Shown here: one piece after another, positions 50,247-59,567 of the stretch
Layout of the letters: each line of letters opens with the position of its first letter
Position numbering within the stretch: the first letter of the stretch is position 1
DNA from: Actinomycetes bacterium
GTDB taxonomy: Bacteria; Actinomycetota; Acidimicrobiia; Acidimicrobiales; RAAP-2
DNA length: 64,000 nucleotides
Assembly (NCBI GenBank): GCA_021791845.1
Contig: JAJYVT010000005.1
Coordinates: 16,219 to 80,218, forward strand
Reading direction: 5' to 3'
Notes under the pieces: model-generated
Database searches by the model: none
What the model was told of the DNA's origin: nothing
What the model saw: the letters and a program-made list of their open reading frames with translations, nothing else
Translations under genes and position numbers: made by a program

Positions 50247-52055
50247 ATGGGAGGGGCCGTGACCGGAGGTGGCGGGGACGCCGGCAGGGACGTGCGGGTC
50301 GACGGCACGCAGGTCGCCGGCATGCGGGTCGAGCGGCACGTCGGCATCACCATGGACGACGGTGCCGTCCTCGACGCCGACGTCTTCCGCCCCGACGACG
50401 GGGGCCGGTACCCGGCGATCGTCTCCTACGGTCCCTATGCCAAGGGCCTGCCGTTCCAGGTCGGCTACGCCCCGCAGTGGGACAAGATGGTGGCCGAGCA
50501 CCCCGACGTCGCCGCCGGGTCGTCGAACCGGTTCCAGTCCTGGGAGGTGGTCGACCCCGAGAAGTGGGTCCCGCACGGCTACGCCTGCGTCCGGGTCGAC
50601 TCGCGCGGAGCGGGCTGGTCCCCCGGCCTGGTCGACGTCTGGTCGCCTCGGGAGGCCCGGGACCTGGCCGAGTGCATCGAGTGGGCGGCGGCACAGCCCT
50701 GGTGCAGCGGGAAGGTCGGGCTCTCGGGCGTGTCGTACTACGCCATCAACCAGTGGCAGGTGGCGGCGCTCCGGCCGCCCCATCTCAGCGCCATGATCCC
50801 GTGGGAGGGAGCGGCGGACTTCTACCGGGACATGGCCCGCCACGGCGGGATCCGCTCGGACTTCCTCGCCAACTGGTACCGGCGTCAAGTCCAGTCCGTC
50901 CAGTACGGCCTCGGGAGCCGCTCGGCCACGAACCCCGACACCGGCGAGCACGTCGCCGGGCCGGAGGACTTCGACGACGAGACGCTCGCCCGCAACCGCA
51001 AGGACCTCGACGCCGAGCTGGGCGGCCGGCCGTTCGACGGTCCCTGGTACCGCGAGCGGTCGGCCGACTGGTCCCAGGTCCAGGTGCCGTTCCTCTCGGC
51101 CGCCAACTGGGGCGGCCAGGGGCTGCACCCCCGGGGCAACTTCGAGGCCTTCACCCAGGCCGCCTCGACGGACAAGTGGCTCGAGGTCCACGGGCTCGAG
51201 CACTGGACCCACTTCTACACGGACTACGGCGTCGAGCTCCAGCGCCAGTTCTTCGACCACTACCTGCGGGGCGTCGACAACGGGTGGGAGCGCGGCCCGC
51301 GGGTGCGGCTGAACGTCCGCCGGCCCGGGGAGCGCTTCGAGCTGCGGGCGGAGCAGGAGTGGCCGCTGGCACGCACCGCCTGGACGACCGTCTACCTCGA
51401 CGCCCGAGGCGGGTCGCTCAGCGAGGCGGTCCCGGACCCCTCGCAGGCGACCTACGACCCGATGGGCGACGGGCTCACGTTCTCCCTGCCGGTGCGGGAC
51501 GACGACGTGGAGGTGACGGGGCCGCTCGCGGCCACGCTGTTCGTCTCGTCGTCGACCGACGACGCCGACCTCTTCCTCGTCCTGCGTCTCTTCGCCCCCG
51601 ACGGCTCGGAGGTGACCTTCCAGGGGGCGCTCGACCCGAACACCCCGATCGCCCAGGGCTGGCTGCGGGCGTCGCACCGGGCGCTGGACGAGGAGCGGTC
51701 GCTCCCCTACCGCCCCTACCACCGTCACGACGCCGCCCAGCCGCTCGTCCCCGGCGAGGTCGTCCGCTGCGACGTCGAGATCTGGCCCACCTCGATCGTG
51801 GTCCCGGCCGGCTACCGACTGGCCCTCACCGTGCGCGGCAGCGACTACGTCTACGACGGCCCGCTCTCGCCCTTCGCCCAGACCTTCTACTACGCCAACC
51901 GCGGCGTCGGGCCCTTCACCCACGCCGACCCCGACGACCGGCCACCGTCGCGCGCCGGCGGCGCCGTCACCCTGCACACCGGAGGCGGCTCGCCCTCCTC
52001 GCTGCTCCTCCCGGTCGTCCCGCCCGCGCTGGCGGCGGCGCCCGCGGGCGGTTGA
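50247..52055 (+). CDS. CocE/NonD-type serine hydrolase
   Basis: A 602-residue hydrolase of the X-Pro dipeptidyl-peptidase/cocaine-esterase family. The N-terminal alpha/beta-hydrolase domain has the nucleophile in SGKVGLSGVSYYAINQWQVAAL and DSRGAGWSPG; the catalytic His candidate is in LEHWTHFYTDYG. The C-terminal jelly-roll domain includes VTGPLAATLFVSSSTDDADLFLVLRLF. GGAGGC lies 10 nt before ATG 50247; GTG 50259 is an alternative. It is convergent with the M24 gene (4-nt gap) and divergent from the five-gene operon. The natural substrate is unknown; esters, amides and acyl-peptides are known for the family. Confidence 0.92.
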   Translation: MGGAVTGGGGDAGRDVRVDGTQVAGMRVERHVGITMDDGAVLDADVFRPDDGGRYPAIVSYGPYAKGLPFQVGYAPQWDKMVAEHPDVAAGSSNRFQSWEVVDPEKWVPHGYACVRVDSRGAGWSPGLVDVWSPREARDLAECIEWAAAQPWCSGKVGLSGVSYYAINQWQVAALRPPHLSAMIPWEGAADFYRDMARHGGIRSDFLANWYRRQVQSVQYGLGSRSATNPDTGEHVAGPEDFDDETLARNRKDLDAELGGRPFDGPWYRERSADWSQVQVPFLSAANWGGQGLHPRGNFEAFTQAASTDKWLEVHGLEHWTHFYTDYGVELQRQFFDHYLRGVDNGWERGPRVRLNVRRPGERFELRAEQEWPLARTAWTTVYLDARGGSLSEAVPDPSQATYDPMGDGLTFSLPVRDDDVEVTGPLAATLFVSSSTDDADLFLVLRLFAPDGSEVTFQGALDPNTPIAQGWLRASHRALDEERSLPYRPYHRHDAAQPLVPGEVVRCDVEIWPTSIVVPAGYRLALTVRGSDYVYDGPLSPFAQTFYYANRGVGPFTHADPDDRPPSRAGGAVTLHTGGGSPSSLLLPVVPPALAAAPAGG

Positions 52056-52059
52056 GCGG

Positions 52060-53295
52060 TCACCCGGCCAGGGTGATCTCCTGGACGGGGAAGGTGGAGA
52101 TCATCTCGGTGCGGTCCTCGTGGACGATGAGCATCTCCTCGATCCGCACCCCGAACTCGTGGACCTTGCCGTGCTGCGTCTCGAGGGCGAAGACCATCCC
52201 GGGCTCGATCACCTGGGGGTAGTCGAGCGACCAGATCCGTGAGATGACCGGCATGTCGTACTGGGCGAGGCCGAGCCCGTGCCCCCAGAGGTTCGCCGCC
52301 GCCTCGTCCTCGTCGTCGTAGCCCCACGTCTCCTGGGCCGAGGGCCACTTGGAGGCGATGTCCCTCGTGGTGGCACCGGCCCTCACCGCGTCGATCGAGT
52401 CGTAGAGCCACTCGAGGGCCGTGTCGTAGTAGCGGCGCTGCTCGTCGGTCGGCTTCCCTCCGACGCAGAAGGTCCGGTAGTAGCACGACTTGAACCCGTT
52501 CCAGGTGAGCGCGGCCAGGTCCACGATGACGAGCTCGCCCGGCCGGATGATGCGGTCGGAGAAGTTGCGCCAGTTGGGCCAGGCATTGGGCCCCGACGAC
52601 ACGATCACGTCCTCCACGTCCTCCATGCCGGGGATGTCGTAGAGGTACTTCATCCCGAACGCCGTGACCTGGTTCTCGGTCAGGCCCGGCTTGAGGAACT
52701 GGGAGAACTCGTAGTGCAGCGCGTCGCCGATGGCGCCCACGATCCGCATCGCCTCCTGCTCGTCGACGTTCTTCACCGAGCGGGCCTCGACCATGGGCGT
52801 CATCCCGTCCGTCCACTGGATCCCGGCACGGTCGAAGGCGCGGATCATGTTGATGTCGATGAAGTCCACGCCGAGCGGCTGGTCCCGCACGCCCGCCTCC
52901 TCCAGGTCGGCCAGGAGCGCGTTGGTGAACTTGGCCACCTGGGCCTCGGACGCCGGCCCGGCCGCCCCCTTGATCCACGAGAAGGAGTGCCGCACGTTCT
53001 CCGGGCGCAGCCACGGCGAGTGCTTCTTCACGTGGATGCCGATGTCGCCCTGCTCGTAGAGGATCGGCTCCCGGCCTTCGACGAGCACGGCGTAGCGCAG
53101 GCCCGGCTTGAGGCGGTTCCACCCCGGCGTCAAGGTCGAGGTGACGTAGCGCACGTTCTCGTCGTACATGCACAGCATCGCCCCCAGGCCGTGCCGCCGC
53201 ATCGCCTCGCGGGCGCGCTCGAGGCGGAACGCCCGCATCCGCGACCAGTTGATGCGCTCCTGCCAGTCCATCCCGACCGATCCGAACGAAGCCAT
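52060..53295 (-). CDS. M24-fold (Xaa-Pro peptidase/creatinase-like) protein with a lost metal ligand
   Basis: A 411-residue two-domain protein with the pita-bread fold. The canonical second ligand Asp (SDxTRTF) is replaced by Cys: VDLAALTWNGFKSCYYRTFCVGG. The other M24 elements are present (first Asp in VIVDLAAL, His in WGHGLGLAQYD, Glu in VFALETQHG and GVRIEEMLIVHE). It is unlikely to hold the usual dinuclear site, so it may be a non-metal hydrolase (as in creatinase) or have another role. ATG 53295 has GGGAGG upstream; an in-frame start at 53322 is less good. Confidence 0.85.
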   Translation of the reverse strand: MASFGSVGMDWQERINWSRMRAFRLERAREAMRRHGLGAMLCMYDENVRYVTSTLTPGWNRLKPGLRYAVLVEGREPILYEQGDIGIHVKKHSPWLRPENVRHSFSWIKGAAGPASEAQVAKFTNALLADLEEAGVRDQPLGVDFIDINMIRAFDRAGIQWTDGMTPMVEARSVKNVDEQEAMRIVGAIGDALHYEFSQFLKPGLTENQVTAFGMKYLYDIPGMEDVEDVIVSSGPNAWPNWRNFSDRIIRPGELVIVDLAALTWNGFKSCYYRTFCVGGKPTDEQRRYYDTALEWLYDSIDAVRAGATTRDIASKWPSAQETWGYDDEDEAAANLWGHGLGLAQYDMPVISRIWSLDYPQVIEPGMVFALETQHGKVHEFGVRIEEMLIVHEDRTEMISTFPVQEITLAG

Positions 53296-53420
53296 TTGGC
53301 GCCGGCACCTCCCTTTCGTCACGTTCCCCCCGGGGACGCGTCACCGCGCCGCCAGCGTCGCGAGTCCGCATACGTTGCCACAGCGCCGGGCGCCGCGCCG
53401 CGGGCCGCGGGGTGGGCCGG

Positions 53421-54053
53421 TCAGGACAGGACGGAAGCGGCCGCCATGACCGCCTCGACCACCTGGTCCACGAAGCGGTCGCTCAGGGGCAGGTGCCCGT
53501 GGAGCAGCCGGTGGTACGCCGGGCCGTAGAGGAGGTCCAAGAGGACCTCCCCGTCCACGGCCGGGGCCAGCTCGCCCCGGGCCACGGCCCGGTCGAGGAT
53601 GCGGCGGTGCCGGGCCCGGACGGGCTCGACGAACCGCTCGCGCCAGGCGTCGGCGAGGTCGGAGTCGCGCTGGACCTCGGCGATGAGCCCGCGCAGGGTG
53701 CGGGCCGTGGCCGGACGGCGCACCACCCGCACCCAGCCCCGCAGGGCGCCGCGCAGGTCCCCCCGGAGCGAGCCGGTGTCGGGCTCCGGCTGGCGGCGGA
53801 CGAAGTCGGTCATGAAGGCGTCGAAGGCGAGCGTGCCCTTGGAGGGCCAGCGCCGGTAGACGGACGCCTTGGACACCCGGGCCCGGGCCGCCACCTCGTC
53901 CATCGTCAGCTCGGCCAGCGACCGCTCCTCCAGGAGGTCCAGGGCCGCAGCCAGGATGGCCTCGTCGGTGCGCTCGCTCATGGGCCTGCCGCGCGCCGGG
54001 CCGGTGGCGGGGCTGCGACGGTGCACGGTGGGCGGAATATCGGGTGCCGCCAT
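53421..54053 (-). CDS. TetR-family repressor of the adjacent efflux gene
   Basis: A 210-residue TetR protein. The helix-turn-helix is DEAILAAALDLLEERSLAELTMDEVAARARVSKASVYRRWPSKGTLAFDAFM; the C-terminal helices fit the TetR_C_11-like type. ATG 54053 is probably leaderless (TAGGGT box 8 nt before it). A 23-bp perfect-arm operator lies just upstream, where the tetR -35 element would be, and the MFS gene is on its other side. This is the classic divergent efflux-repressor arrangement. Confidence 0.9.
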   Translation of the reverse strand: MAAPDIPPTVHRRSPATGPARGRPMSERTDEAILAAALDLLEERSLAELTMDEVAARARVSKASVYRRWPSKGTLAFDAFMTDFVRRQPEPDTGSLRGDLRGALRGWVRVVRRPATARTLRGLIAEVQRDSDLADAWRERFVEPVRARHRRILDRAVARGELAPAVDGEVLLDLLYGPAYHRLLHGHLPLSDRFVDQVVEAVMAAASVLS

Positions 54054-54061
54054 CGCGTTGC

Positions 54062-54067
54062 ACCCTA
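54062..54067 (-). promoter_or_regulatory. -10 box (TAGGGT) for the second tetR gene, leaderless
   Basis: TAGGGT on the minus strand, 8 nt before ATG 54053. The expected -35 position (about 54085-54090) lies inside the operator. Confidence 0.45.
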
Positions 54068-54079
54068 GCGTCCGGATCT

Positions 54080-54102
54080 AAACGAAACTAGACGTTTCGT
54101 TT
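54080..54102. promoter_or_regulatory. TetR operator between tetR and the MFS gene
   Basis: Perfect 9-bp inverted repeat, arms AAACGAAAC and GTTTCGTTT, with a 5-nt centre (TAGAC). It is A+T-rich in a GC-rich genome and lies 27 nt from the tetR start, the expected place for autoregulation and control of the transporter. Confidence 0.85.
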
Positions 54103-54117
54103 CTGATATGAGCCGGC

Positions 54118-54190
54118 CGGCGGTCACGGGCCGGCCGGGCCCACGGCGCCGGGCGGCGGTCACGGGCCGAACCGGGCCCGCGGCGCCGGG
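54118..54190. repeat. ~36-bp direct repeat, two copies
   Basis: Copies at 54118-54153 and 54154-54190, each beginning CGGCGGTCACGGGCCG and ending GGCGCCGGG. It lies in the leader or N-terminal extension of the MFS gene. Confidence 0.8.
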
Positions 54191-54299
54191 CGCAGCCGGC
54201 AGGCCATCGAGTGGCGCATCGAGTGCGCAGGGAGGCAACGACGACGATGCGGGAGACGACCCCCGGGACCGGGCACCGACGGGGCGCGGCGGTGGGCAG

Positions 54300-55718
54300 A
54301 TGACCCTGGCGCCCCCTGACCTCCACCAGCCGCCCGCGCCGGCGCCCCGACGCGGCCAGCGCCCGTCGCTGGCGCTGGGGCTCCTGCTCACCGTGGCGTT
54401 CATGGTGGTCCTCGACTTCAGCATCGTGAACGTCGCCCTCGCCTCCATCGAGCGCGAGCTCCACGTGACGGCCACCGCCGTCCAGTGGGTGATCACGGCC
54501 TACGCCATCACCTTCGGCGGCCTCCTCGTGCTCGGGGGTCGCATCGGCGACCTCTTCGGCCGCCGCCGGATGCTGGTGGCCGGTCTCGTGCTCTTCTCGC
54601 TGGCCTCGTTCGCGGGCGGCCTGAGCGGGAGCATCGCCGTCCTCGTAGCCGCCCGGGCCGCCCAGGGCGTGGGCGCGGCCATCGTGGCGCCCGCCTCGCT
54701 GTCCCTCATCACCACCAGCATCCCCGAGGGCCCGGCGCGCACCCGGGCGCTCGGCATGTACGGGGCGACGGCCTCGATCGGGTTCGTGGCCGGGCTGGTC
54801 CTCGGTGGCGTCCTGGTCCAGGCGGTGGACTGGCGGGCGGTGCTGTGGGTGAACGTGCCCATCGGGCTCGCCGCCGCCCTCCTCACTCCGGTGTGGGTCC
54901 CGGCCCCTTCCTCCGACCCCCGGCGTCCCCGGCTGGACGTGGCCGGGGCGGCCCTCGTGACGGGGGGCATCGCCGCCGCCGTGTACAGCGTGTCGGAGGC
55001 ACCGTCGCGGGGGTGGCTGTCGTCGGGCACGCTGGGCGCCTTTGCCGCCGCCGCCGTCCTCGTGGCCGCCTTCGTGGCGGTGGAGCGCCGCCACCCGAGC
55101 CCGCTCGTGCGGCTGAGCATCCTGCGCCAGCGCGGCCTGCGCACGGCCAACGTCTACATGGGCCTGGTGGGCGCCTGGTCCGGGGCGGAGCTCCTGGTGC
55201 TGCCGCTGTACCTCCAGCTGGACCTCCACTACTCGCCCGTGCTCACCGGCCTGGCCATGGCCCCCCAGGGTGTCGTCGGGTTCCTCGGCGCCAGCTCCGG
55301 GGCCCGGCTCGCCCGGCGCGCCGGGCTGCGCACGGTCCTGGTGGTGGCCGGGGTGTCGGCCGCCGCCGGCCTGTTCCTCCTGGCCTCGTTCCTCGTCAGC
55401 CGCAGCTACCCGCTGCTGCTGGTGGGGTTCCTCGCCGCCGGCTACGGCACGGCCACCGCCGCCTTCGGCGCCACGGTGGCGGCCACCCGGGGCATCGCCG
55501 ACGAGGAGCAGGGCCTGGCCGGCGGGCTGATCAACATGAGCCGCCAGATCGGGGCCGCCATCGGGGTGGCGGCGGCGGCGGCCGTGATCGGGACGGCCTC
55601 CACCTCGGGGGGTGCGATCGAACCGGACCGCACGGCGCTGCTCGTCATCGCCGCGGCGGCGGTGGCGGCCACCGTGGCGGCCGGGCGCCGGGCGGCCGGC
55701 CTCCGCCAGGCCACCTAG
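54300..55718 (+). CDS. MFS drug-efflux transporter, DHA2-like
   Basis: A 472-residue major-facilitator exporter, likely with 14 helices. Helix 1 is LALGLLLTVAFMVVLDFSIVNVALASIERELHV with the D1 motif; motif A is GGRIGDLFGRRRMLVAG and motif C-like GATASIGFVAGLVLGGVL follows. It would expel a hydrophobic compound using the proton gradient. ATG 54300 has GGTGGG upstream and gives a normal N-terminus; an in-frame ATG at 54108, right after the operator, would add a 64-residue low-complexity extension. It is controlled by the divergent TetR through the operator at 54080-54102. Confidence 0.9.
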   Translation: MTLAPPDLHQPPAPAPRRGQRPSLALGLLLTVAFMVVLDFSIVNVALASIERELHVTATAVQWVITAYAITFGGLLVLGGRIGDLFGRRRMLVAGLVLFSLASFAGGLSGSIAVLVAARAAQGVGAAIVAPASLSLITTSIPEGPARTRALGMYGATASIGFVAGLVLGGVLVQAVDWRAVLWVNVPIGLAAALLTPVWVPAPSSDPRRPRLDVAGAALVTGGIAAAVYSVSEAPSRGWLSSGTLGAFAAAAVLVAAFVAVERRHPSPLVRLSILRQRGLRTANVYMGLVGAWSGAELLVLPLYLQLDLHYSPVLTGLAMAPQGVVGFLGASSGARLARRAGLRTVLVVAGVSAAAGLFLLASFLVSRSYPLLLVGFLAAGYGTATAAFGATVAATRGIADEEQGLAGGLINMSRQIGAAIGVAAAAAVIGTASTSGGAIEPDRTALLVIAAAAVAATVAAGRRAAGLRQAT

Positions 55719-55775
55719 CGGGTGACCGCCGGCCCAGAGGGTGCGGCCCGGCGGGTGCCGCCTGGGGGGTGCGGC

Positions 55776-57335
55776 CTAGCGGGTCACCCGGCGGATGCCG
55801 GGCTCGGAGGTGACCACCGTCCCCACCGGCTCGGGCTCCATGTCGATCCGAACCGGCACCGGCTCGGGGTCGAGCTCGACGTGGACGTCGCCGGGGCGGG
55901 GGGCGGCCGGGACGGCCACGTACTCGCCCTCGGCCGTCCGCGACACCACCATGGCCCGCTTGCGCTGGACCGCGTCGGGGATCCGCTGCAGCTCGATGCA
56001 GATCCGCCAGGTCACCAGGCCGGCGATGAGCGGCACGACGATCACGGCCACCCGGAAGAACCACAGGACCCCGTTGAGGGACACGTCGAAGTAGTTGGCC
56101 AGGACGTCGGTGGAGCTGGCGGCGAACACGGTGAAGATGAGGGCCAGCATCGCCGCGCCGGCGGCGGTGCGCTTGGGCCGGTCCCGCGGGCGGTCGAGGA
56201 GGTTGTGCAACACGTAGTCGTTGGTGAACTTGCGCTCGAGACCGGGCCACGCCCCGCACAGGGTGAACACCAGGCCCGGGAACACCACCGCCGGCAGGAA
56301 GACCTCCCAGGGGATGGTGTGGCCCCAGCCGGTCCACTGCCACGACGGCATGATGCGCAGGGCGCCGTCGAGCCAGCCCATGTACAGGTCGGGTTGGACG
56401 GCGTAGGAGATCTTGGGCGGCTGGTAGGGGCCGAACTGCCAGATCGGGTTGATCTGGGCCCAGCCGCCGAGGCCGCCGATGACGCCGGTCACCATCAGCA
56501 TGAAGCCGGTCGTCTTGGCCATGAAGGTGGGGTACATGGGCGAGCCCACGACGTTGTGCTCGCTGCGGCCGCGGCCGGGGAACTGGGTGTGCTTCTGGCG
56601 CACCAGGAGGCCGAGGTGGGCGCCGATCAGCCCCAGGATGACGAGGGGCAGGATCAGCACGTGGATGATGTAGAAGCGCTCGAGGATGACCGTCCCCGGA
56701 TAGACGCCCCCGAAGAGGAAGAAGGCAAGGTAGCTGCCCACGAACGGGATCGACAGGAGGATCGAGTAGGCGATCCGGATCCCGGTGCCCGAGATGAGGT
56801 CGTCGGGCAGCGAGTAGCCGAGGAAGCCGTTGAAGATGGCCAGGGTCAGCAGGGCGATGCCGATGGTCCAGTTCAGCTCCCGGGGCTTGCGGAACGCCCC
56901 GGTGAAGAAGATCCGGGCCATGTGCACCACGATCGCCCCGACGAAGATGTCGGCGGCCCAGTGGTGCATCTGGCGCATGAGCAGCCCGGCGCGCACCGAG
57001 AAGGACAGTGTGATCGTCGAGCGGTAGGCCTCGGACATCTTCATGCCGTCGAGGGGCTTGTACGGCCCGTGGTAGATGACCGTCGTCGCCGAGGGCACGT
57101 AGTAGAGGGTGAGGAAGATGCCCGTCGCCACCAGGATGACGAAGGAGTACAGGGCGATCTCCCCGAGCATGAACGACCAGTGGTCGGGGAAGATCTTGTC
57201 CAGGAAGACGCGTCCGCCCTTGGCGATCCCGAGCCGGTCGTCCAGCTCGTTCACGGCCTGCTGGACGCGCCCGTAGGGGCCCTGGGCCCGGCGCGCCTCG
57301 CGTCGCGTCCGCGGCTTGCCGTCCGTCATCGCCAT
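55776..57335 (-). CDS. qcrB: Cytochrome bc1 complex cytochrome b subunit
   Basis: A 519-residue dihaem cytochrome b with about eight helices. Haem histidines lie in LMRQMHHWAADIFVGAIVVHMARIFF and ERFYIIHVLILPLVILGLIGAHLG. The Qo-site PEWY-type motif is QPDLY (AVQPDLYMGWLDGALRIMP); the acidic residue is Asp as in actinobacteria, but Trp is Leu. The C-terminal extension past helix 8 is about 100 residues, also actinobacterial. Last gene of ctaE-qcrC-qcrA-qcrB; 73 nt after qcrA. Confidence 0.96.
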   Translation of the reverse strand: MAMTDGKPRTRREARRAQGPYGRVQQAVNELDDRLGIAKGGRVFLDKIFPDHWSFMLGEIALYSFVILVATGIFLTLYYVPSATTVIYHGPYKPLDGMKMSEAYRSTITLSFSVRAGLLMRQMHHWAADIFVGAIVVHMARIFFTGAFRKPRELNWTIGIALLTLAIFNGFLGYSLPDDLISGTGIRIAYSILLSIPFVGSYLAFFLFGGVYPGTVILERFYIIHVLILPLVILGLIGAHLGLLVRQKHTQFPGRGRSEHNVVGSPMYPTFMAKTTGFMLMVTGVIGGLGGWAQINPIWQFGPYQPPKISYAVQPDLYMGWLDGALRIMPSWQWTGWGHTIPWEVFLPAVVFPGLVFTLCGAWPGLERKFTNDYVLHNLLDRPRDRPKRTAAGAAMLALIFTVFAASSTDVLANYFDVSLNGVLWFFRVAVIVVPLIAGLVTWRICIELQRIPDAVQRKRAMVVSRTAEGEYVAVPAAPRPGDVHVELDPEPVPVRIDMEPEPVGTVVTSEPGIRRVTR

Positions 57336-57408
57336 CGCGTCATCACCGTGTGGTCGTGGTCCCGATCGTCGTGTCTTCCGAGGCTCGCCTCACCCTGGGC
57401 CGGGGCCC

Positions 57409-58428
57409 TCATGTGGCGCTCGCCTTGCCGTTGCCCTCTGTCGTGCGCTCCCAGAACCCCGGGCCGACCGGCTGGTCGAAGCCGTTGCGGGCCCGAAGGT
57501 ACCCGGCCGAGTCGAAGTAGATGGGGAGCTGCGGGAGGGGGCGGGGCGCCGGCCCGAAGACGGGGAAGGCGCCGTCGCGCACGTTGAACATGGACTGGTG
57601 GCAGGGGCACACCAGCAGCTCCAGCTGCTGCTCGTAGAGGCCGACGGGACAGCCGAGGTGCGTGCACACCTTGGAGTAGGCCACGTAGCCGTCGGGTGCC
57701 CAGTCTGTCCGCCCCTTCATGGTCACGAGCTTGGAGGACTGGACCCGGATGAGGACCGTCTGGTCCACCGCCTCCTTTGTCGCTGTGCTCTCCGTCCCCT
57801 TGGGGAACACCGTCAGCAGCCCCCCGACCTGCATGTCGTCGCGGTGCACGGGCTTGCCTGTGGAGTCCACCAGCAGCGTGCCCTTCTTCCAGTTGGTGCG
57901 GAACAGGCTGGAGCCGGGCCGGGGCCCGAGCGACCGGATGAGGGGGAAGGCGGCGACGATGCCGAAGATGCCCATGCCGGCGGCCAGCAGGCCCCCGAGC
58001 ATGCGGCGGCGCTTGACCACCACGCCGGTCCGCTCGACCAGGGCGGCGGCCATCGCCTCGCGCTCGCGCGGCTTCGACGCCATCGGGTGGCGCTCCTCGA
58101 CGAAGGGTCCCTGCGGCATCAGGTACTTGCCCCAGGCGGTGAGCCCGAAGCCGAGGCAGAACAAGCCGACGGCGAGGCTGGCCGCCAGCACCTGCGTGCT
58201 GGCGTTCTCCACGTAGGCGGCACCGAAGGCGCACACCCCGAGGATCCCGAGGATGAAGAAGAGGGCGACGATGCCCTCGACCCGCCGGGGGTAGCGGGCG
58301 GCGTCCTGGAGGTGCGGGTCGTCCATGGTGGCGACCGGCAGGACCCCCGTCGGGTGCTCGACCGCCCCGTGCCCGTCGGGGGCGACGGCGCCGAGCTCCC
58401 CGTCGGCGTGCGGCTGGTCCGGCGTCAT
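57409..58428 (-). CDS. qcrA: Cytochrome bc1 complex Rieske iron-sulfur subunit
   Basis: A 339-residue Rieske protein with three membrane helices near residues 53-160, as in other actinobacteria. The 2Fe-2S ligands are C255 and H257 (CTHLGC) and C274 and H277 (CPCHQS), with C260 and C276 forming the disulfide. A basic KRRRML segment precedes the last helix, similar to a Tat-type signal. It receives electrons from menaquinol at the Qo site and passes them to QcrC. Confidence 0.96.
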   Translation of the reverse strand: MTPDQPHADGELGAVAPDGHGAVEHPTGVLPVATMDDPHLQDAARYPRRVEGIVALFFILGILGVCAFGAAYVENASTQVLAASLAVGLFCLGFGLTAWGKYLMPQGPFVEERHPMASKPREREAMAAALVERTGVVVKRRRMLGGLLAAGMGIFGIVAAFPLIRSLGPRPGSSLFRTNWKKGTLLVDSTGKPVHRDDMQVGGLLTVFPKGTESTATKEAVDQTVLIRVQSSKLVTMKGRTDWAPDGYVAYSKVCTHLGCPVGLYEQQLELLVCPCHQSMFNVRDGAFPVFGPAPRPLPQLPIYFDSAGYLRARNGFDQPVGPGFWERTTEGNGKASAT

Positions 58429-58483
58429 GCTCCGCTCCCCTTGGTCGCTGCGTCCACGTCGTCCGGTCTTGCGCGGTCCGGTC

Positions 58484-59557
58484 TCACTTCGCCCGGTCCC
58501 CGATCCAGAAGGAGACGAGCATGAGGCCGCCCACCCCGAGGAGCAGGGCCACGAACCCCTCGGTCACCGGCCCGACGCCGCCGAGGCCGAACCCGCCGTC
58601 GTTGGTCGGGTGCTGGATCTTCTCGGTGACGTAGGCGACGATGTCGCGCACCTGGGCGTCGGTCAGGTTGCCGGTGAACCGGGGCATGTTGCCCGGGCCC
58701 GTCCGGATGGCCTCGGCCACCTGGCGGGCTGTGGCGAAGTGGAGCGACGGGGCCTTGGTGCCGTAGGCCAGGGCGTCGCCGGCGCCGGTGATGGTGTGGC
58801 AGGCGGCGCAGTTCAGGGCGAAGAGGCTCGCACCCTGGGCCAGGTCCGCCGCCTTGACGTTGACGTCGGGAATGTAGGGGGCCGACGGTGTGAGCGAGTT
58901 GATCCAGGCGGCGATCTCGTTGGCCTGCTTCACCGTCAGGCGGGGCGGCTTCACTGTGGCCTGGACCTGGAGCGGGGCGGCGGCCGGCATGCGCCCCGTC
59001 GTCACCCAGAAGTTCACCGTCGCCGGCCCCACGCCCCGCAGGGAGGGGGCGGCGGCGCTGCCCTGGGCTGTGGGCAGGTGGCAGCTGGAGCAGTTCTCCT
59101 CGAACAGCTTGTGGCCGGCGGCGATGTAGGAGGACGGCGGCAGCTTGTAGACGATGGCCTTGTTGCCGTACTGGACGACCTTGCCGTTCACGCACTTGCG
59201 GTAGGCCGGTGTGCTGTTCTGCGGCGAGCCGCTGTCGCGGGGCGACCGGTAGCCGATCTTCTGGGCGTCCTGTGTGCACGCGGGCGCTGTCGGTGTGACC
59301 GCCGGTTTTGTGTTGACGAAGTGGGTGCCGCCCGGTGTGGAGATCGTCCCGCCGGCGGAGCGCGTGGAGGGCGATGTCGATGTCTTGGCAGCGGCGGCAC
59401 GCGCCGGGTGCGAGCGGTGGGCGGCGGCGGCGGCGTGCGACGCCGTCCTTCCGGCGGCCCCCGCCCCCGACGAGAGGGCGAGCGCGCTCGACAGCCCGAC
59501 GGCCACGAGCAGGGCCGCGGGGAGGAGGAGCCGGTTCCTCAGGAGTCGGCGCATCAA
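58484..59557 (-). CDS. qcrC: Cytochrome bc1 complex dihaem cytochrome c subunit
   Basis: A 357-residue dihaem cytochrome c. An N-terminal signal/anchor helix is followed by an unusually long Ala/Ser/Thr-rich linker (about residues 30-145), then two haem sites: CSSCH at 156-160 and CAACH at 250-254. Distal Met residues are candidates in TGRMPAA and GNMPRF. A C-terminal helix (EGFVALLLGVGGLMLVSFWIG) anchors it. It links the Rieske protein directly to the CuA site, so no soluble cytochrome c is needed. Confidence 0.95.
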   Translation of the reverse strand: MMRRLLRNRLLLPAALLVAVGLSSALALSSGAGAAGRTASHAAAAAHRSHPARAAAAKTSTSPSTRSAGGTISTPGGTHFVNTKPAVTPTAPACTQDAQKIGYRSPRDSGSPQNSTPAYRKCVNGKVVQYGNKAIVYKLPPSSYIAAGHKLFEENCSSCHLPTAQGSAAAPSLRGVGPATVNFWVTTGRMPAAAPLQVQATVKPPRLTVKQANEIAAWINSLTPSAPYIPDVNVKAADLAQGASLFALNCAACHTITGAGDALAYGTKAPSLHFATARQVAEAIRTGPGNMPRFTGNLTDAQVRDIVAYVTEKIQHPTNDGGFGLGGVGPVTEGFVALLLGVGGLMLVSFWIGDRAK

Positions 59558-59567
59558 CGCAGCGACC

